NCBI GenBank assembly: GCA_903862955.1
Contig: CAIPAH010000024.1
Location: forward strand, 248,001 to 312,000
DNA length: 64,000 bases
Direction of reading: 5' to 3'
Source of the DNA: an uncultured Opitutia bacterium
GTDB taxonomy: Bacteria > Verrucomicrobiota > Verrucomicrobiia > Opitutales > Opitutaceae
Position numbers and translations under genes: made by a program. The notes beneath the pieces are model-generated. The model was not told the origin of the DNA and did not search any database. It saw only the letters and a program-made list of their open reading frames with translations. Positions 8,241 to 18,429 of this stretch are shown here, one piece after another (position 1 is the stretch's first letter; the number at the start of each line of letters is the position of its first letter).

Positions 8241-9760
8241 GCGTGGCCCTCCCCTTTGACGCCCGCCATCATCAGGCCGACTTTCTTTTCCGTGGCGTCG
8301 GCACTGGCGATTTCCCCGACGATTTCGCCGGCGCTCATCACGAGGATGCGGTCGGCGAGCCCCAGGATCTCCTCGAGTTCGACCGACACAAGCAGCAGCG
8401 CCTTCCCGGCATCCCGCAATGCCACCAGTTGCCGGTGGATGAATTCGATCGCGCCGATGTCCACGCCGCGCGTGGGCTGGCCGATGAGCAACACACGCGG
8501 GTCGGAGTCGATCTCGCGCGCCAGGACCAGCTTCTGCTGGTTGCCTCCGGAAAATGAACCGATGCGCAGCGCCGGGTTCGGCGGCCGGACGTCGTAGGCC
8601 GACATCTTTTTTTCACAGCCGGCCAGGACTGCCGCGCGGTCCAGCAGGAGTCCGCGCTGGTAGGCCGGCAGGTCGTGATAGCCCAAGATGGCATTGTCCT
8701 GCGCCGAATATCCCGCCACGACGCCCATCCGCAGCCGGTCTTCGGGCACGTGCGCCAGGCCCAGCCGCCGACGCGCGCGGGCGTCAAGACCTTCGCGCAC
8801 GAGGTGGCGGCCACCGAGTTCGATCTCCCCGCGGCTGGGCGCGCGAATGCCCGCGAGTGTTTCCAGCAGCTCCGACTGGCCGTTGCCGGCGACGCCCGCG
8901 ATGCCCACGATCTCACCCGCCTGCAGCGTGAAACTGACGCCTTTCACCCGCGCCACGCCAAGCCGGTCGCGCACCTCGAGATCGCGCACCGTCAGCAGCG
9001 TCGCCCCCGGCCGGGCCGGTCCCCGCTCCACGTTCAGGAGCACGGCGCGGCCCACCATCTTCTCGGCCAATTCGCGCGGTGACGTGTCACAAGTTGCAAC
9101 TTCCCCCACGATCGCGCCTTGGCGCATGACGGTCACTCGGTCGGTCACCGCCATGATTTCCCGCAGCTTGTGCGTGACCAGCAGGACGGTTTTCCCCTGC
9201 GCCCGCAGCCGCTCCAGCATCTTGAACAGCTGATCGGCCTCCTGCGGCGTCAACACCGCGGTCGGTTCGTCAAGGATCAAAATGTCCGCGCCGCGATAGA
9301 GCGCCTTGAGGATTTCCACGCGCTGCTGCAGGCCGACCGGCAGCTCCGACACGATCGCGTCCAACGGCACTTCCAGGCCGTAATCGCGGGCCAGCTGCTC
9401 CAGCCCGGCCCGCGCCGCCCCGAGTCCTTCGGCGAGCCGCCGGCCGCCCTCTGCGCCGAGGACGATGTTCTCCAGCACCGTGAAATTCTCCACGAGCATG
9501 AAGTGCTGGTGCACCATGCCGATGCCCGCCGCGATGGCGTCCTGCGGCGAACTGATCGCCACCGTCCGGCCCTGCACGCGAATCTCGCCGGCGTCGGCGC
9601 GGTGCAGGCCGTAAACGATGTTCATCAGCGTGGACTTGCCCGCGCCGTTTTCCCCGATGATGCCGTGGACGCTGCCGCGCGCCGCCGAAAACGACACCCC
9701 GCGGTTCGCGTGGACGGCCCCGAAGCGCTTGTCGATGCCGCGCAGCTCCAGCGCGGGCAC
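8237..9760 (-). CDS. BMP-type ABC importer ATPase with two nucleotide-binding domains
   Basis: The protein (507 residues from GTG 9760) has two tandem ABC domains, as in RbsA/NupO-like ATPases. The first has Walker A GENGAGKST, a VHQHFMLV Q-loop, and Walker B ILILDEPTAVL. The second has a degenerate Walker A (GVAGNGQSEL), signature FSGGNQQKLVLA, and B motif LLIGQPTRGVD. A start at GTG 9802 would add 14 residues, but that codon lies inside the left arm of a 29-bp perfect inverted repeat, so GTG 9760 is more plausible. The gene couples ATP hydrolysis to import through the two permeases downstream. Confidence 0.9.
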   Translation of the reverse strand: MPALELRGIDKRFGAVHANRGVSFSAARGSVHGIIGENGAGKSTLMNIVYGLHRADAGEIRVQGRTVAISSPQDAIAAGIGMVHQHFMLVENFTVLENIVLGAEGGRRLAEGLGAARAGLEQLARDYGLEVPLDAIVSELPVGLQQRVEILKALYRGADILILDEPTAVLTPQEADQLFKMLERLRAQGKTVLLVTHKLREIMAVTDRVTVMRQGAIVGEVATCDTSPRELAEKMVGRAVLLNVERGPARPGATLLTVRDLEVRDRLGVARVKGVSFTLQAGEIVGIAGVAGNGQSELLETLAGIRAPSRGEIELGGRHLVREGLDARARRRLGLAHVPEDRLRMGVVAGYSAQDNAILGYHDLPAYQRGLLLDRAAVLAGCEKKMSAYDVRPPNPALRIGSFSGGNQQKLVLAREIDSDPRVLLIGQPTRGVDIGAIEFIHRQLVALRDAGKALLLVSVELEEILGLADRILVMSAGEIVGEIASADATEKKVGLMMAGVKGEGHA

Positions 9761-9778
9761 TGATGGATCGGACGGCGA

Positions 9779-9871
9779 AACCGCGAATGGACGCGAATTC
9801 ACGCGAACAAAACTCCGGAGCGATCACGGACCCGGTTCATCATTCGCGTGAATTCGCGTCCATTCGCGGTT
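9779..9871. repeat. Perfect 29-bp inverted repeat inside the ABC operon
   Basis: The arms at 9779-9807 and 9843-9871 are exact reverse complements (core GCGAATTCACGCGAA) separated by 35 bp. Transcribed from the minus strand it would form a very stable hairpin between the binding-protein gene and the ATPase gene. It ends three bases from the bmpA-like stop codon. It could act as an mRNA stabiliser or partial terminator that lifts binding-protein levels above the transporter; this is inference. Confidence 0.85.
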
Positions 9872-9874
9872 GGG

Positions 9875-10861
9875 TCAGGGCTTGTATTCCGAAACCTTGA
9901 TCTTCCCGCTGACGATGTCGGCGCGCGCCTGATCGAGGCGCTGCTTCATCGCCGGGGTGAGCACGGTCCGGTTGTGTTCGTCGAAGGAGTAATCGACGCC
10001 GTTCTCGGCGAGCCCGAGCACGAGCTGCCCGGGCTTCCATGTGCCGTTGCGCGCGTCGGTGAACGCCTTGTCCACCGCGACGTCCACGCGCTTCAGCGCC
10101 GATGTCAGCACGCTGCCCGGGTGCAGGTAATCCTGGTTGCTGTCGCAGCCGATGCTGAGCAGCCCCGCGTCCGCCGCCGCCTGCATCACGCCGATGCCGG
10201 TCGCACCCGCCGCGTGAAACACCACGTCGGCGCCGCGCCCAAACTGGCTCTTCGCCAGCTCCGCGCCCTTCGTCGGGTCGCCCCACGCCGCAGGTGTCGT
10301 GCCCGTCATGTTCTCAAAAACCTCGACCTGCGGGTTCACGTATTTCGCGCCCTCGACGTAGCCCAGGGCGAATTTCCGGATCAGCGGGATGTCCATGCCG
10401 CCCACGAAGCCGATCTTGCCGGTTTTCGACGCCAGCGCGGCCGCCATGCCGCAGAGGAAGGACGACTCCTGCTCGCGGAAGTTGATCGACTGGACATTCG
10501 GCAGGTCGACCACCGCATCTACGATCGTGAACTTCACCTCCGGAAACTGCCGCGCCACCTTTTCCACCGCCGACGCCTGCGTGAAGCCGATGGCGACGAT
10601 GATCGTGGCGCCCCGCTTGGCCGCCTGCGCCATGAACTGCTCCCTCTGGGCCGCATTGGTGATCTCGAATTCGCGGTAGGCGACGCCCGTGTCCGCCTTG
10701 AATTTCTGCGCGCCCTCGCTGGCCGACTGGTTGAAGGAGCGGTCGAACTTGCCGCCGAAATCGTAGACGATGACCGGGAGAAAATCCTTGGCAGCGGCGT
10801 GGGCCGCGACACCGAGGGCCAGCAACAACGCGAGACAGAGGCGGGAGGACATCATCGGCAT
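9875..10861 (-). CDS. BMP-family ABC substrate-binding protein
   Basis: The 328-residue protein has an N-terminal signal peptide (MMSSRLCLALLLALGVAAHA) without an obvious lipobox cysteine, then the BMP/Med-family domain: IVYDFGGKFDRSFNQSASEG, IGFTQASAVEKVA, ESSFLCGMAAALASKTGKIGFVGG and VVFHAAGATGIGVMQAA. Members bind nucleosides, notably purine nucleosides, in the periplasm. It is the first gene of a five-gene operon with the ATPase, two permeases and the gamma-carbonic-anhydrase-like protein. ATG 10852 is an alternative start three codons later. No purine riboswitch was recognised upstream. Confidence 0.9.
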   Translation of the reverse strand: MPMMSSRLCLALLLALGVAAHAAAKDFLPVIVYDFGGKFDRSFNQSASEGAQKFKADTGVAYREFEITNAAQREQFMAQAAKRGATIIVAIGFTQASAVEKVARQFPEVKFTIVDAVVDLPNVQSINFREQESSFLCGMAAALASKTGKIGFVGGMDIPLIRKFALGYVEGAKYVNPQVEVFENMTGTTPAAWGDPTKGAELAKSQFGRGADVVFHAAGATGIGVMQAAADAGLLSIGCDSNQDYLHPGSVLTSALKRVDVAVDKAFTDARNGTWKPGQLVLGLAENGVDYSFDEHNRTVLTPAMKQRLDQARADIVSGKIKVSEYKP

Positions 10862-10934
10862 GGGACTGCCGAGAAGCTGGGAAAAACCCCGGAGCTAATC
10901 AATGCCCATCCCGCCCGGCTGCGCCCGCCCAAAT

Positions 10935-13439
10935 TCAGGGGACGGGCACTGCCGGCAGGTGCCAGATTTGCTCGGCATACTCGCGGATGGTGCGGTCGCT
11001 GGAGAACTTGCCGACGCGGGCGGTGTTGAGGATGGCCATCTTCGCCCACTTCGCCGGGTCGCGGTAGGCAGCATCGACCCGCAGGTGCGCATCGCTGTAG
11101 GCCCGGAAATCGGCGAGCACCATGAACGGGTCGCCGCCCCGCAGCAGGCTGTCGTGCGTGAGGGCAAAGGCCTCGTGTTCGCCGGGCGAAAAGTAGTCCG
11201 ACCCAAGCCAGTCCACGACCGTCCGCAGCTCCTCGTCCGCGCGGTAAATCTCCACCGGATGATAGCCCGCGGCGCGGCGCGCCTCGACCTCGTTCACCGT
11301 CAGCCCGAAGATGAAGATGTTGTCGTCGCCGACCTCCGCCCCGATTTCGACGTTGGCGCCATCGAGGGTGCCGATGGTGAGCGCGCCGTTCAGCGCGAGT
11401 TTCATGTTGCCGGTGCCCGACGCTTCCTTGCCGGCGGTGGAAATCTGCTCGGAGAGGTCCGCGGCCGGGATGATTTTCTCGGCGAGCGAAACGCGGTAAT
11501 TCGGCAGGAAGGCGACCTTGAGTTTGCCGTTGATGCGCGGGTCGGAGTTGATGCGCTCGCCGATGAGATTGATCGCGCGGATGATGTTCTTCGCCAGGTC
11601 GTAGCCGGGCGCGGCCTTGGCGCCAAAGATGAAGACCCGCGGGACCACGTCCAGGTTGGGATTCTGCAGCAGCCGGCGATAGAGCGCGATGATGTGCAGC
11701 AGGTTCAGGTGCTGGCGCTTGTATTCGTGCAGGCGCTTGATCTGGACGTCGAAGAGCGCGTCGGGCGAGACGTCGACGCCACACTGCGCCTTGATGATCC
11801 CGGCCAGCTCGACCTTGTTGGCGCGCTTGATCGCCATGAACTCGCGCTGGAAGCCGGCGTCGTCCGCCACTTTTTCCAATCCCCGCAGCAGGTCGAGATC
11901 GCGCGCCCACGCCTCGCTGCCGAGCTGCCGCGTGATGAGCGCGGCGAGCCGCGGGTTGGCCTTGAGGAGCCAGCGCCGCGGGGTGATGCCGTTGGTCTTG
12001 TTCTGGAATTTGCCCGGGTAGAGCGCGTCGAATTCCGGGAAAAGGTTCTTCTTGAGCAACGCGGTGTGCAGCGCCGCGACGCCGTTGACCGTGTGCGAGC
12101 CCGCCACCGCGAGATTCGCCATGCGCACGAGCTTGCCGCCGTTCTCCTCGATCAGCGAACAGACGCGCTTCTTGTCATTGTCGCCCGGCCACTTGGCCTC
12201 GACCGCAAGCAGCAGGTGCGTGTTGATGTCGAAGATGAGCTGCAGGTGACGCGGCAGGACCCGCTCGAAGAGCCCCACGCCCCACTTCTCCAACGCCTCG
12301 GGCAGGAGAGTGTGGTTGGTGTAGGCAAACGTGGCATTGGCGATGCCCCACGCTTCGGCCCAGGTCATGTTCTCCTCGTCCACGAGGATGCGCATCAATT
12401 CCACGATGGCGACGGCCGGATGGGTGTCGTTGAGCTGCACCGCGACCTTGTCGGCGAAGTTCTGCCAGGAATTTCCCGGCGTGCGGAAATGCCGCCGGAT
12501 GATGTCCCGCAGGGAGCACGCCACGAAGAAATACTGCTGGACGAGGCGCAGCTCCTTGCCGCTCTCGGTCTTGTCGTTCGGATAAAGCACCTTCGAGACG
12601 GAGTCGCCGATGGCTTTTTCCTGGACCGCGCCCACGTAGCCGCCGGCGTTGAAAGCCGCCAGGTCGAAGCCCTCGTCGGACTTCGACGCCCACAAGCGGA
12701 GCAGGTTCACCGTGTTGGTGCCGTAGCCTGCGATCGGGATGTCGTGCGGCACGCCGAGGACGGTCTTGGTGCCAACCCAGCGCGGCCGGTAGTTGCCGCG
12801 GTCATCGAACTCGTTTTCCACGCGTCCGTAGAGCTGGACTTTCTGCGCGTATTCGGGACGCACCACCTCCCACGGATCACCGAAGCGAATCCAGTTGTCC
12901 GGCAGCTCGATCTGCGCGCCCTTCACGAACTCCTGCTTGAACAAGCCAAACTCGTAATAAATGCCGTAGCCCAGCGCCGGGTAGTCGAGCGTCGAGAGTG
13001 AATCCAGGAAGCACGCCGCCAGTCGGCCGAGGCCGCCGTTGCCGAGGCCCATGTCCATCTCGGACTCGCGGATCTCCTCAAAGTCCTGCCCCAGCGACTC
13101 CAGGGCGGTCTTGGCCGTGTCGAACAGGCCGGTGGCGAGCAGGTTGTTGCCAAAAAGCCGGCCGATGAGGTATTCGAGCGAAAAGTAGTAGATGCGGCGG
13201 ACATTCTGGGCGTTGTGCACGCCCTGCGTCGCGATCATCCGCTCGTGGATCGTGTCGCGCACGGCCAGCGCCGTGGCCACCCACCAGTCGCGCGGGCGGG
13301 CCGAGCCGGTGTCGCGGGCCAGTGTGGAGATCAGGTGCCGCTGGATCAGCGAGCGCATGATCTCCGCCGGCGCGTCCAGATGGGCGCGGCCAGCATTGGC
13401 TGGGACTTGGGCGGGCTTCTTGCGGGCGTCGGATGGCAT
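10935..13439 (-). CDS. glgP: Glycogen/alpha-glucan phosphorylase
   Basis: GlgP releases glucose 1-phosphate from alpha-1,4-glucans using pyridoxal phosphate. The 834-residue protein is of normal length and has the PLP-lysine motif [19 protein letters not shown], the substrate loop DGANVEI, and the N-terminal [12 protein letters not shown] and [12 protein letters not shown]. The frame is open 18 codons further upstream; ATG 13439 ([11 protein letters not shown]) gives the usual short N-terminal tail. It is flanked by the mutL gene 56 bp upstream and the ABC operon downstream, with no other glycogen genes in view. Confidence 0.95.
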   Translation of the reverse strand: MPSDARKKPAQVPANAGRAHLDAPAEIMRSLIQRHLISTLARDTGSARPRDWWVATALAVRDTIHERMIATQGVHNAQNVRRIYYFSLEYLIGRLFGNNLLATGLFDTAKTALESLGQDFEEIRESEMDMGLGNGGLGRLAACFLDSLSTLDYPALGYGIYYEFGLFKQEFVKGAQIELPDNWIRFGDPWEVVRPEYAQKVQLYGRVENEFDDRGNYRPRWVGTKTVLGVPHDIPIAGYGTNTVNLLRLWASKSDEGFDLAAFNAGGYVGAVQEKAIGDSVSKVLYPNDKTESGKELRLVQQYFFVACSLRDIIRRHFRTPGNSWQNFADKVAVQLNDTHPAVAIVELMRILVDEENMTWAEAWGIANATFAYTNHTLLPEALEKWGVGLFERVLPRHLQLIFDINTHLLLAVEAKWPGDNDKKRVCSLIEENGGKLVRMANLAVAGSHTVNGVAALHTALLKKNLFPEFDALYPGKFQNKTNGITPRRWLLKANPRLAALITRQLGSEAWARDLDLLRGLEKVADDAGFQREFMAIKRANKVELAGIIKAQCGVDVSPDALFDVQIKRLHEYKRQHLNLLHIIALYRRLLQNPNLDVVPRVFIFGAKAAPGYDLAKNIIRAINLIGERINSDPRINGKLKVAFLPNYRVSLAEKIIPAADLSEQISTAGKEASGTGNMKLALNGALTIGTLDGANVEIGAEVGDDNIFIFGLTVNEVEARRAAGYHPVEIYRADEELRTVVDWLGSDYFSPGEHEAFALTHDSLLRGGDPFMVLADFRAYSDAHLRVDAAYRDPAKWAKMAILNTARVGKFSSDRTIREYAEQIWHLPAVPVP

Positions 13440-13495
13440 GGGCAAAGGTGCAGTGATGCTACCTAGTTTCGTGCCACTAGTGGCGCGAGGCACGC

Positions 13496-15322
13496 CTATT
13501 TTTGGAAGCGCCGCGCGAGTTCACCATGGTGTAACTCGATGAAAGTCGGCCGGCCCGCGGGATTCGTCAGCGGCGAACGCGTCGCAAACAGCTGCACGGC
13601 GAGCGCCTGCATCTCCGCCTCCCCCGCCGACGCCGGCAACCGCACCGCCTTCGCGGCGGCCAGTCGCGCGAGTTCCTCGCGGGCCAGGCCGGGATTGTCG
13701 TCCGGCACCCGGCCTTCGCGAAATGCAGCGAGCACGTCGCGCAGGAAAGCTTCCGCGTCCGCCGGCTCCATCCAGGTCGGCACCGACTCGATCCGGAAAA
13801 AATTCCGTCCAAACTCCGCGATCTCGAGTCCGTGGGCCGTCAGGAACGCCAGCCGGTCGAGCAGCAACGCCGCCAGGATCGGGTCGAGTTCCACCGGCAG
13901 TGGCAGTAGCAACCGCTGGCTCGGCACGGCACCCGTGGCGAACTGCTCGCGCAGCCGCTCAAACCAGACACGCTCATGCGCCGCCCGGCGGTCCAGCAGC
14001 ACGAGACCCGCTGCGGTCTCAAAAAGTGCATAATTGCCGTGGGCCAACCCAACGAACCGCCACTGCAACGCCGCCGGCGCACGCGCAGGCGAACTCGAGG
14101 TGGCATGGGTGTCCCGAGTCGTGGCCGAGCCCGGCGTCGTCAGTGGCGAGGGCACAGATGGAAGAACATGAGCAGGCGGCTGCGTCGGCGGGTGGAGCGC
14201 GTTGCTCCCACCGCGCTGGTTTGCGGCCGTGAGCAACGGCGCCGTCGGCGCCACCGGCAAAAAATCCGCGGGCACCGCGGCGCCGGGCCGCTGGATTCCG
14301 CCCGTTTCCGTCATCACCGGCGCGGCCGCGGCACCCAATTCCCGCAGGCGTTGCAGCACGCTGCGAATCACGAACGCGCGCACGGCCGGCTCGCTGCGGA
14401 AACGCACCTCGCGCTTCGCCGGGTGCACGTTCACGTCCACTGCCGCCGGATCGCAGTCGAAAAACACGAAGGCCAGCGGGTAGCGTCCTTTCGGCAGCGA
14501 CTCGTGATAGCTCTCGATCAGCGCGTAATTCAGCGTGCGGCTGTCCACCGGCCGCTGGTTCACGAAAACAATCATCTCATGCCGCGTCGCCCGGCCTGTG
14601 CCCGGCCGCCCGATCAATCCGCTCAGGCGCATCCCGCCCTCCCCCGCCTCCAGCGGCACCAGCGCCGCCGCGGTCTGTCGTCCGAAAATCTCCGCCACGC
14701 GCTCCGCCAGCGTGGTGCACTCCGGCGAGCGGAAGATCACGCGGCCATCCTCGATCAGCGTGAACGCCGCCGTCGGGCAGGCCAGCGCGTAAAGCCGCAC
14801 GCACTGGATGATGTGCGCCGCCTCCGTCTGGTCGGTCTTGAGAAATTTTCGGCGTGCTGGGACCGAGTTGAACAAGTGCGTGACCTCGATCCGCGTCCCC
14901 ACCGGACGCCCGCAGTCGCGCACGTGCACGAATTTGCCGCCGTTGACCAAAATCTCCGTGCCGACGTCGCTGCCCGTCTCGCGCGTCTGCAGCTCGAAGC
15001 GCGACACGCTCGCGATAGATGGCAGCGCCTCGCCGCGAAAACCGTAGCTGGCCAGCCGGTCGAGATCCGCCGCCTCGGCGATCTTGCTCGTGGCGTGGCG
15101 CTCGAGGGCCAGCAACGCATCATCGCGCGACATGCCCGAGCCGTTGTCCTCGATCCGCATGAGCGACCGCCCGCCGTGGCGAAACTCGACCTCGATCCGC
15201 GTGGCGCCGGCGTCGAGGGCGTTCTCCACGAGTTCCTTCACCACCGCCGCCGGGCGCTCGATGACCTCGCCCGCGGCGATCTGGTTGGCGACGCGGTCGG
15301 AAAGGATGCGGACTTTGGCCAT
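13496..15322 (-). CDS. mutL: DNA mismatch repair protein MutL
   Basis: MutL links mismatch recognition by MutS to strand incision. The 608-residue protein starts [20 protein letters not shown], then shows the GHKL ATPase motifs [19 protein letters not shown] and GFRGEAL. A Ser/Pro/Ala-rich linker of roughly 100 residues leads to the C-terminal dimerisation domain. The endonuclease motif DQHA(x)2E(x)4E is present only as [12 protein letters not shown], with QH changed to RR but both glutamates kept, so nicking activity is uncertain. The open frame upstream of 15322 crosses a repeat and is not coding. Confidence 0.94.
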   Translation of the reverse strand: MAKVRILSDRVANQIAAGEVIERPAAVVKELVENALDAGATRIEVEFRHGGRSLMRIEDNGSGMSRDDALLALERHATSKIAEAADLDRLASYGFRGEALPSIASVSRFELQTRETGSDVGTEILVNGGKFVHVRDCGRPVGTRIEVTHLFNSVPARRKFLKTDQTEAAHIIQCVRLYALACPTAAFTLIEDGRVIFRSPECTTLAERVAEIFGRQTAAALVPLEAGEGGMRLSGLIGRPGTGRATRHEMIVFVNQRPVDSRTLNYALIESYHESLPKGRYPLAFVFFDCDPAAVDVNVHPAKREVRFRSEPAVRAFVIRSVLQRLRELGAAAAPVMTETGGIQRPGAAVPADFLPVAPTAPLLTAANQRGGSNALHPPTQPPAHVLPSVPSPLTTPGSATTRDTHATSSSPARAPAALQWRFVGLAHGNYALFETAAGLVLLDRRAAHERVWFERLREQFATGAVPSQRLLLPLPVELDPILAALLLDRLAFLTAHGLEIAEFGRNFFRIESVPTWMEPADAEAFLRDVLAAFREGRVPDDNPGLAREELARLAAAKAVRLPASAGEAEMQALAVQLFATRSPLTNPAGRPTFIELHHGELARRFQK

Positions 15323-15344
15323 CGCAATGAACGCGGAATTGATT

Positions 15345-15406
15345 CGTAGGCGGGGTTTATCCCCGACATCCGGGGATTGCTCGTCGGGCGTAAAGCTCGA
15401 CCTACG
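15345..15406. repeat. REP-like inverted repeat between argH and mutL
   Basis: The element begins CGTAGGCGGGGTTTATCCCC and ends with the opposite-strand form GTAGGTCGAGCTTTACGCCC (read on the minus strand from 15405). It has the same layout as the element at 49346-49431. Its outer arm supplies the argH stop codon (TAG at 15404-15402). As RNA on the minus strand it would fold into a long hairpin and may end or stabilise the argH transcript. Confidence 0.7.
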
Positions 15407-16805
15407 ACAGTATCTTTTCCCAGCGTTTGAACTGTTTCGCGAGCTGCGTTGGGCCGGGCATGCCGGGGCCGGTGCGCTTCGCGAGCGCGCGCGTGAGGTC
15501 AAACACCTGCACCCAGTCCGCCCCAAACGCGGGATGGATCTGCTGCACCTCCGAGGTCGGGAGCTGGTCGAGCCGGATGACGCTCTTTTCGGCCAGCTGC
15601 ACCACCGCGCCCACCGCATGGTGGGCGTCGCGGAACGGCACGCCCTTGAGCACGAGATAGTCGGCCAGGTCGGTCGCCAGCAGCGCCGGGTCCGCCACCG
15701 CGGCGGCGCAGCGCTCGCGGTTGAAGGTCAGCCCGCCGAGCACGCCGGCCAGCACGTCGGCACACAGCGCGGACTGGTCGTAGCTGTCGAAGATCGCCGG
15801 CTTGTCCTCCTGCAGGTCGCGGTTGTACGTCAGCGGCAGGCCCTTCACGAGCGTGAGCAGCGTGTGCAGGTTGCCCTGGAGGCGTGCCGACTTGCCGCGC
15901 AGCAGTTCGCAGGCGTCGGGGTTCTTCTTCTGCGGCATCAGCGACGAGCCGGTGCTGAACGCATCGGCCATCTCGACGAACTTGAACTCGACGCTGCTCC
16001 AGAGGATCAGGTCCTCCGCGATGCGGGAAAGGTGGACGCCGAACAGGGCGCACGCGGTGGCGAACTCGATGTGCACGTCGCGGTCCGCCACGGCGTCCAT
16101 CGAGTTGGGCGTGACCTGCGGCCGGCCCTTCGCGTCGGTGAAGCCGAGGGCCTTCGCGGTGTACTCGCGGTCAATGGGCAGCGTGGTGCCGGCGATGGCG
16201 CCGGCGCCGAGCGGGCACCAGTTGGCGTGCGCCACCACGTCGGCCAGGCGCGCGCGGTCGCGCTCGAGCATCTCGAGCCACGCGAAAAGGTGATGGGCCG
16301 CCGGCACCGGCTGGGCGCGCTGGAGGTGCGTGTAGCCCGGGATCAGCACGTCGCGGTTGGCCCTGGCCAGGGCGAGCAGCGCGCGCTGGGCCGCGGCGAT
16401 CTTGCCGGCGAGCACGCCGGCGGAGAACTTGAGCCAGAGCCGCATGTCGGTCGCGATCTGGTCGTTCCGGCTGCGCGCGGTGTGGAGCTTGGCGGCGGCG
16501 GGCACGCGCTTCGTCAGCGCGGCCTCGATGTTCATGTGGACGTCCTCGAGCGCGGTGTCCCAGGTGAAATTACCCGCGGCGATCTCGGCGAGGATGGCGT
16601 CCAGCCCGGCGTGGATCGCGTCGCGTTCCTTCGCGGTGATGAGGCCGACGGACGCGAGCATGGCCGAGTGGGCCTTGCTCCCGGCGATGTCAAACGCGGC
16701 GAGGCGGCGGTCGAACGAGACGGACTCGCTAAACTGCAGCATCAACTCGGCGGGACCCGCGGTAAAGCGGCCGCCCCAAATCGCGGGGGAAGTCTTCTTG
16801 GCCAT
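15402..16805 (-). CDS. argH: Argininosuccinate lyase
   Basis: ArgH cleaves argininosuccinate into arginine and fumarate, the last step of arginine synthesis. The 467-residue protein starts [18 protein letters not shown] and has [36 protein letters not shown] and the fumarase/lyase-superfamily signature [12 protein letters not shown]. The frame is open 87 codons upstream, but that stretch has no lyase similarity and crosses an inverted repeat, so ATG 16805 is used. The stop codon lies inside a REP-like repeat. It is upstream of mutL on the same strand, 79 bp apart. Confidence 0.95.
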   Translation of the reverse strand: MAKKTSPAIWGGRFTAGPAELMLQFSESVSFDRRLAAFDIAGSKAHSAMLASVGLITAKERDAIHAGLDAILAEIAAGNFTWDTALEDVHMNIEAALTKRVPAAAKLHTARSRNDQIATDMRLWLKFSAGVLAGKIAAAQRALLALARANRDVLIPGYTHLQRAQPVPAAHHLFAWLEMLERDRARLADVVAHANWCPLGAGAIAGTTLPIDREYTAKALGFTDAKGRPQVTPNSMDAVADRDVHIEFATACALFGVHLSRIAEDLILWSSVEFKFVEMADAFSTGSSLMPQKKNPDACELLRGKSARLQGNLHTLLTLVKGLPLTYNRDLQEDKPAIFDSYDQSALCADVLAGVLGGLTFNRERCAAAVADPALLATDLADYLVLKGVPFRDAHHAVGAVVQLAEKSVIRLDQLPTSEVQQIHPAFGADWVQVFDLTRALAKRTGPGMPGPTQLAKQFKRWEKILS

Positions 16806-16876
16806 GGCACCCCCACAAGACGCCGGGGCGTGCCGGCGCGCAACGCGAAAACAGGCAGTCCCGACCCGCCCGTCCT

Positions 16877-16941
16877 TCGTCGTCCCGCCGGCCGGTCGCA
16901 GCCTGGACAAGGGAGGGCCGAAGCGGGACAAAGGAGGACGG
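16877..16941. repeat. Imperfect inverted repeat upstream of argH
   Basis: CCCGTCCTTCGTCGTCCCGC near 16877 is answered by GCGGGACAAAGGAGGACGGG near 16922-16941, an imperfect inverted repeat with eight-base CCCGTCCT/AGGACGGG ends. It lies between the divergent argH and a secreted-protein gene. No promoter boxes are clear within it. Confidence 0.5.
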
Positions 16942-17008
16942 GATACAGCCGGATCATGCCCTTCGAAAACGGGATGGCCATGCCCCACCCGGCCGCCAAA
17001 GTCAGGAC

Positions 17009-17464
17009 ATGCTTCGTCGCTTGCTGCTGGCCTGCCTTTCCCTCGCGCTGGGGGGATCCACCGCACGGGCCACGGAGGATCTCACGCTCCGCCGCTACGA
17101 TTTGGTCACGGTCGAGCCGGTCAGCACGTCCATCTACGTCGGCAGCGTGTCGCTGTCCGTGACGCCCTTTATCCGCAAGGCCGGGGTCTACCACTCCAAC
17201 TATGTGGCCAAGGTTTTCCCGTATTTCTTCTGGGGGGAACAGGGCTGGATCACGATCGACATGTCGGATGACGACCTGCGCCGGCTCGCGCTGGGCGAGG
17301 TCGTGCAGTTCAAGGGTCGGGGCAGGAACGACGACGGCGAGGAGCGCCACATCGAGGGCCGGGCGGTGCCGGCCGACGCCCATTCCGGCAAGATCAAGGT
17401 GCGCGTGTTCGTCTCCAAGCGCATCCAGCTGATTTTTAATTCAACGTACAAAATCGGGTCATAG
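17009..17464 (+). CDS. Secreted protein of unknown function
   Basis: The 151-residue protein has a clear signal peptide ([21 protein letters not shown]) with a probable cleavage site after ARA. The mature part is mixed charged and beta-rich, including [25 protein letters not shown] and [22 protein letters not shown] do not recognise a family. It is probably periplasmic or surface-located. It is divergent from argH and followed by a palindromic intergenic element, then the OsmC gene on the other strand. Confidence 0.7.
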   Translation: MLRRLLLACLSLALGGSTARATEDLTLRRYDLVTVEPVSTSIYVGSVSLSVTPFIRKAGVYHSNYVAKVFPYFFWGEQGWITIDMSDDDLRRLALGEVVQFKGRGRNDDGEERHIEGRAVPADAHSGKIKVRVFVSKRIQLIFNSTYKIGS

Positions 17465-17469
17465 GTCAT

Positions 17470-17530
17470 GGGCGATAGGCGATGGGTTCGGAGGTTTTCC
17501 CTCTCGCCCATCGCCAATCACCCATCGCCC
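17470..17530. repeat. Palindromic CATCGCC-type intergenic repeat
   Basis: GGGCGATAGGCGATGGGTT at 17470-17488 is matched in opposite orientation by CGCCCATCGCCAATCACCCATCGCCC at about 17505-17530, so short arms can pair in two registers. The element lies between convergent genes and may serve as a bidirectional terminator, although there is no T-run. Confidence 0.5.
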
Positions 17531-17535
17531 GGCGG

Positions 17536-17946
17536 CTAAGCTGCCCAATGAAACGTGATCGGCTTCTCAATTGCGGGGTTCAGGCTCTGGGCGACGGGGC
17601 AGTTATGCGCGGCGGTTTCGAGCAGCTTGGCCGTTTCCGGCGTCTTCGCGATCGGCAGCCAGACCTGGGTGGCCAGGCGGACGATCCGGCGCGGGGCGTC
17701 GGTGGACATTTCCTTGGTCACCTCAAACTTCACCCCGGGCAGCTCGAAGCCGTTTTTGCGCGCCACGAGGGCCATGGTCGTCGCGATGCAGGTGATGAGC
17801 GACGTGGCGGTGAGGTCGGTCGGCGAAAACGCCTCGCCCCGACCCTGGTTGTCCTTGGGCGCGTCCGTGTAGAGCACGGTGCCCGAGGGACCGTGGATCG
17901 CCTGACAGTGCAATTCGCCCTGATATTCGCCGGTGATTTTGACCAT
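17536..17946 (-). CDS. OsmC-family protein
   Basis: The 136-residue protein matches the OsmC/Ohr family, thiol peroxidases that reduce organic hydroperoxides. Both redox cysteines are in the expected contexts: LITCIATTMALVA and AHNCPVAQSLN. The opening EYQGELHCQAIHGPSG and the SPTDLTATSL segment are also typical. No signal peptide, so cytoplasmic. The gene lies between the receiver gene of the two-component locus (51 bp upstream) and a palindrome; it could be read from the same transcript but has its own spacing. Confidence 0.85.
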   Translation of the reverse strand: MVKITGEYQGELHCQAIHGPSGTVLYTDAPKDNQGRGEAFSPTDLTATSLITCIATTMALVARKNGFELPGVKFEVTKEMSTDAPRRIVRLATQVWLPIAKTPETAKLLETAAHNCPVAQSLNPAIEKPITFHWAA

Positions 17947-17997
17947 GCCGCCAGCGTCGGTGTTTTTACCGGCTTGGCAATGCCGGCGGATGACCCG

Positions 17998-18429
17998 TCA
18001 CACGGGGGGCGGAATTTTCCTCGCTGGCTCCGAAGTGTACTGCGCGAGGAGCTGGGCGAGGCGGTCAAAGTCCATCGGCTTGCTCAGGTGCAGCACCGCC
18101 CCCGCCTCCCGGCTGCGGGCGGCTTCCTTTTCCATCGCAAGGGCCGTCAGGCAGATGACCGGGATCCCCGCGGTCGCCGGGTCCTGCTTGAGCGCCCGCG
18201 TCGCCGTCAGGCCGTCCATGTTCGGCATCTGGACATCCATCAGGATGAGACTGGGCTGGTGCTGGCGCGCGCAGGTGATCGCCTCAAGACCGTCGCGGGC
18301 GACGACCACATTGTAGCCGAAATGGCTGATGACCTCGGCTGTCATTTCCGCGGTCGCGACGTTGTCCTCCGCCAGCAGGATCGTGCGGCGGGGTTCGGTA
18401 CTCCCGGGTGTGGCAGGTGAGTTAGGCAT
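17998..18429 (-). CDS. Stand-alone receiver (CheY-like) protein
   Basis: The 143-residue protein is a single receiver domain: acidic pair E21-D22, phosphoacceptor Asp65 in LILMDVQMPNMDG, switch residues ICLTA, and conserved Lys in LSKPMDF. There is no output domain, so it should act as a phosphate shuttle or by protein contact. It is the last gene of the seven-gene two-component locus; its start overlaps the upstream kinase gene by 8 bp. Its sequence is close to the receiver at the C-terminus of the hybrid kinase encoded at 21654-25154, including the shared KP-M/V-DF ending. Confidence 0.85.
   Translation of the reverse strand: MPNSPATPGSTEPRRTILLAEDNVATAEMTAEVISHFGYNVVVARDGLEAITCARQHQPSLILMDVQMPNMDGLTATRALKQDPATAGIPVICLTALAMEKEAARSREAGAVLHLSKPMDFDRLAQLLAQYTSEPARKIPPPV

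Noticed and set aside
10902-13001. 699-codon plus-strand frame opposite glgP
   Set aside because: It is a mirror frame of a GC-rich, strongly conserved minus-strand gene, with Arg/Val/Glu-rich composition and no family features.
16806-17066. 87-codon extension of argH
   Set aside because: It crosses an inverted repeat and the promoter region of a divergent gene and shows no lyase similarity.
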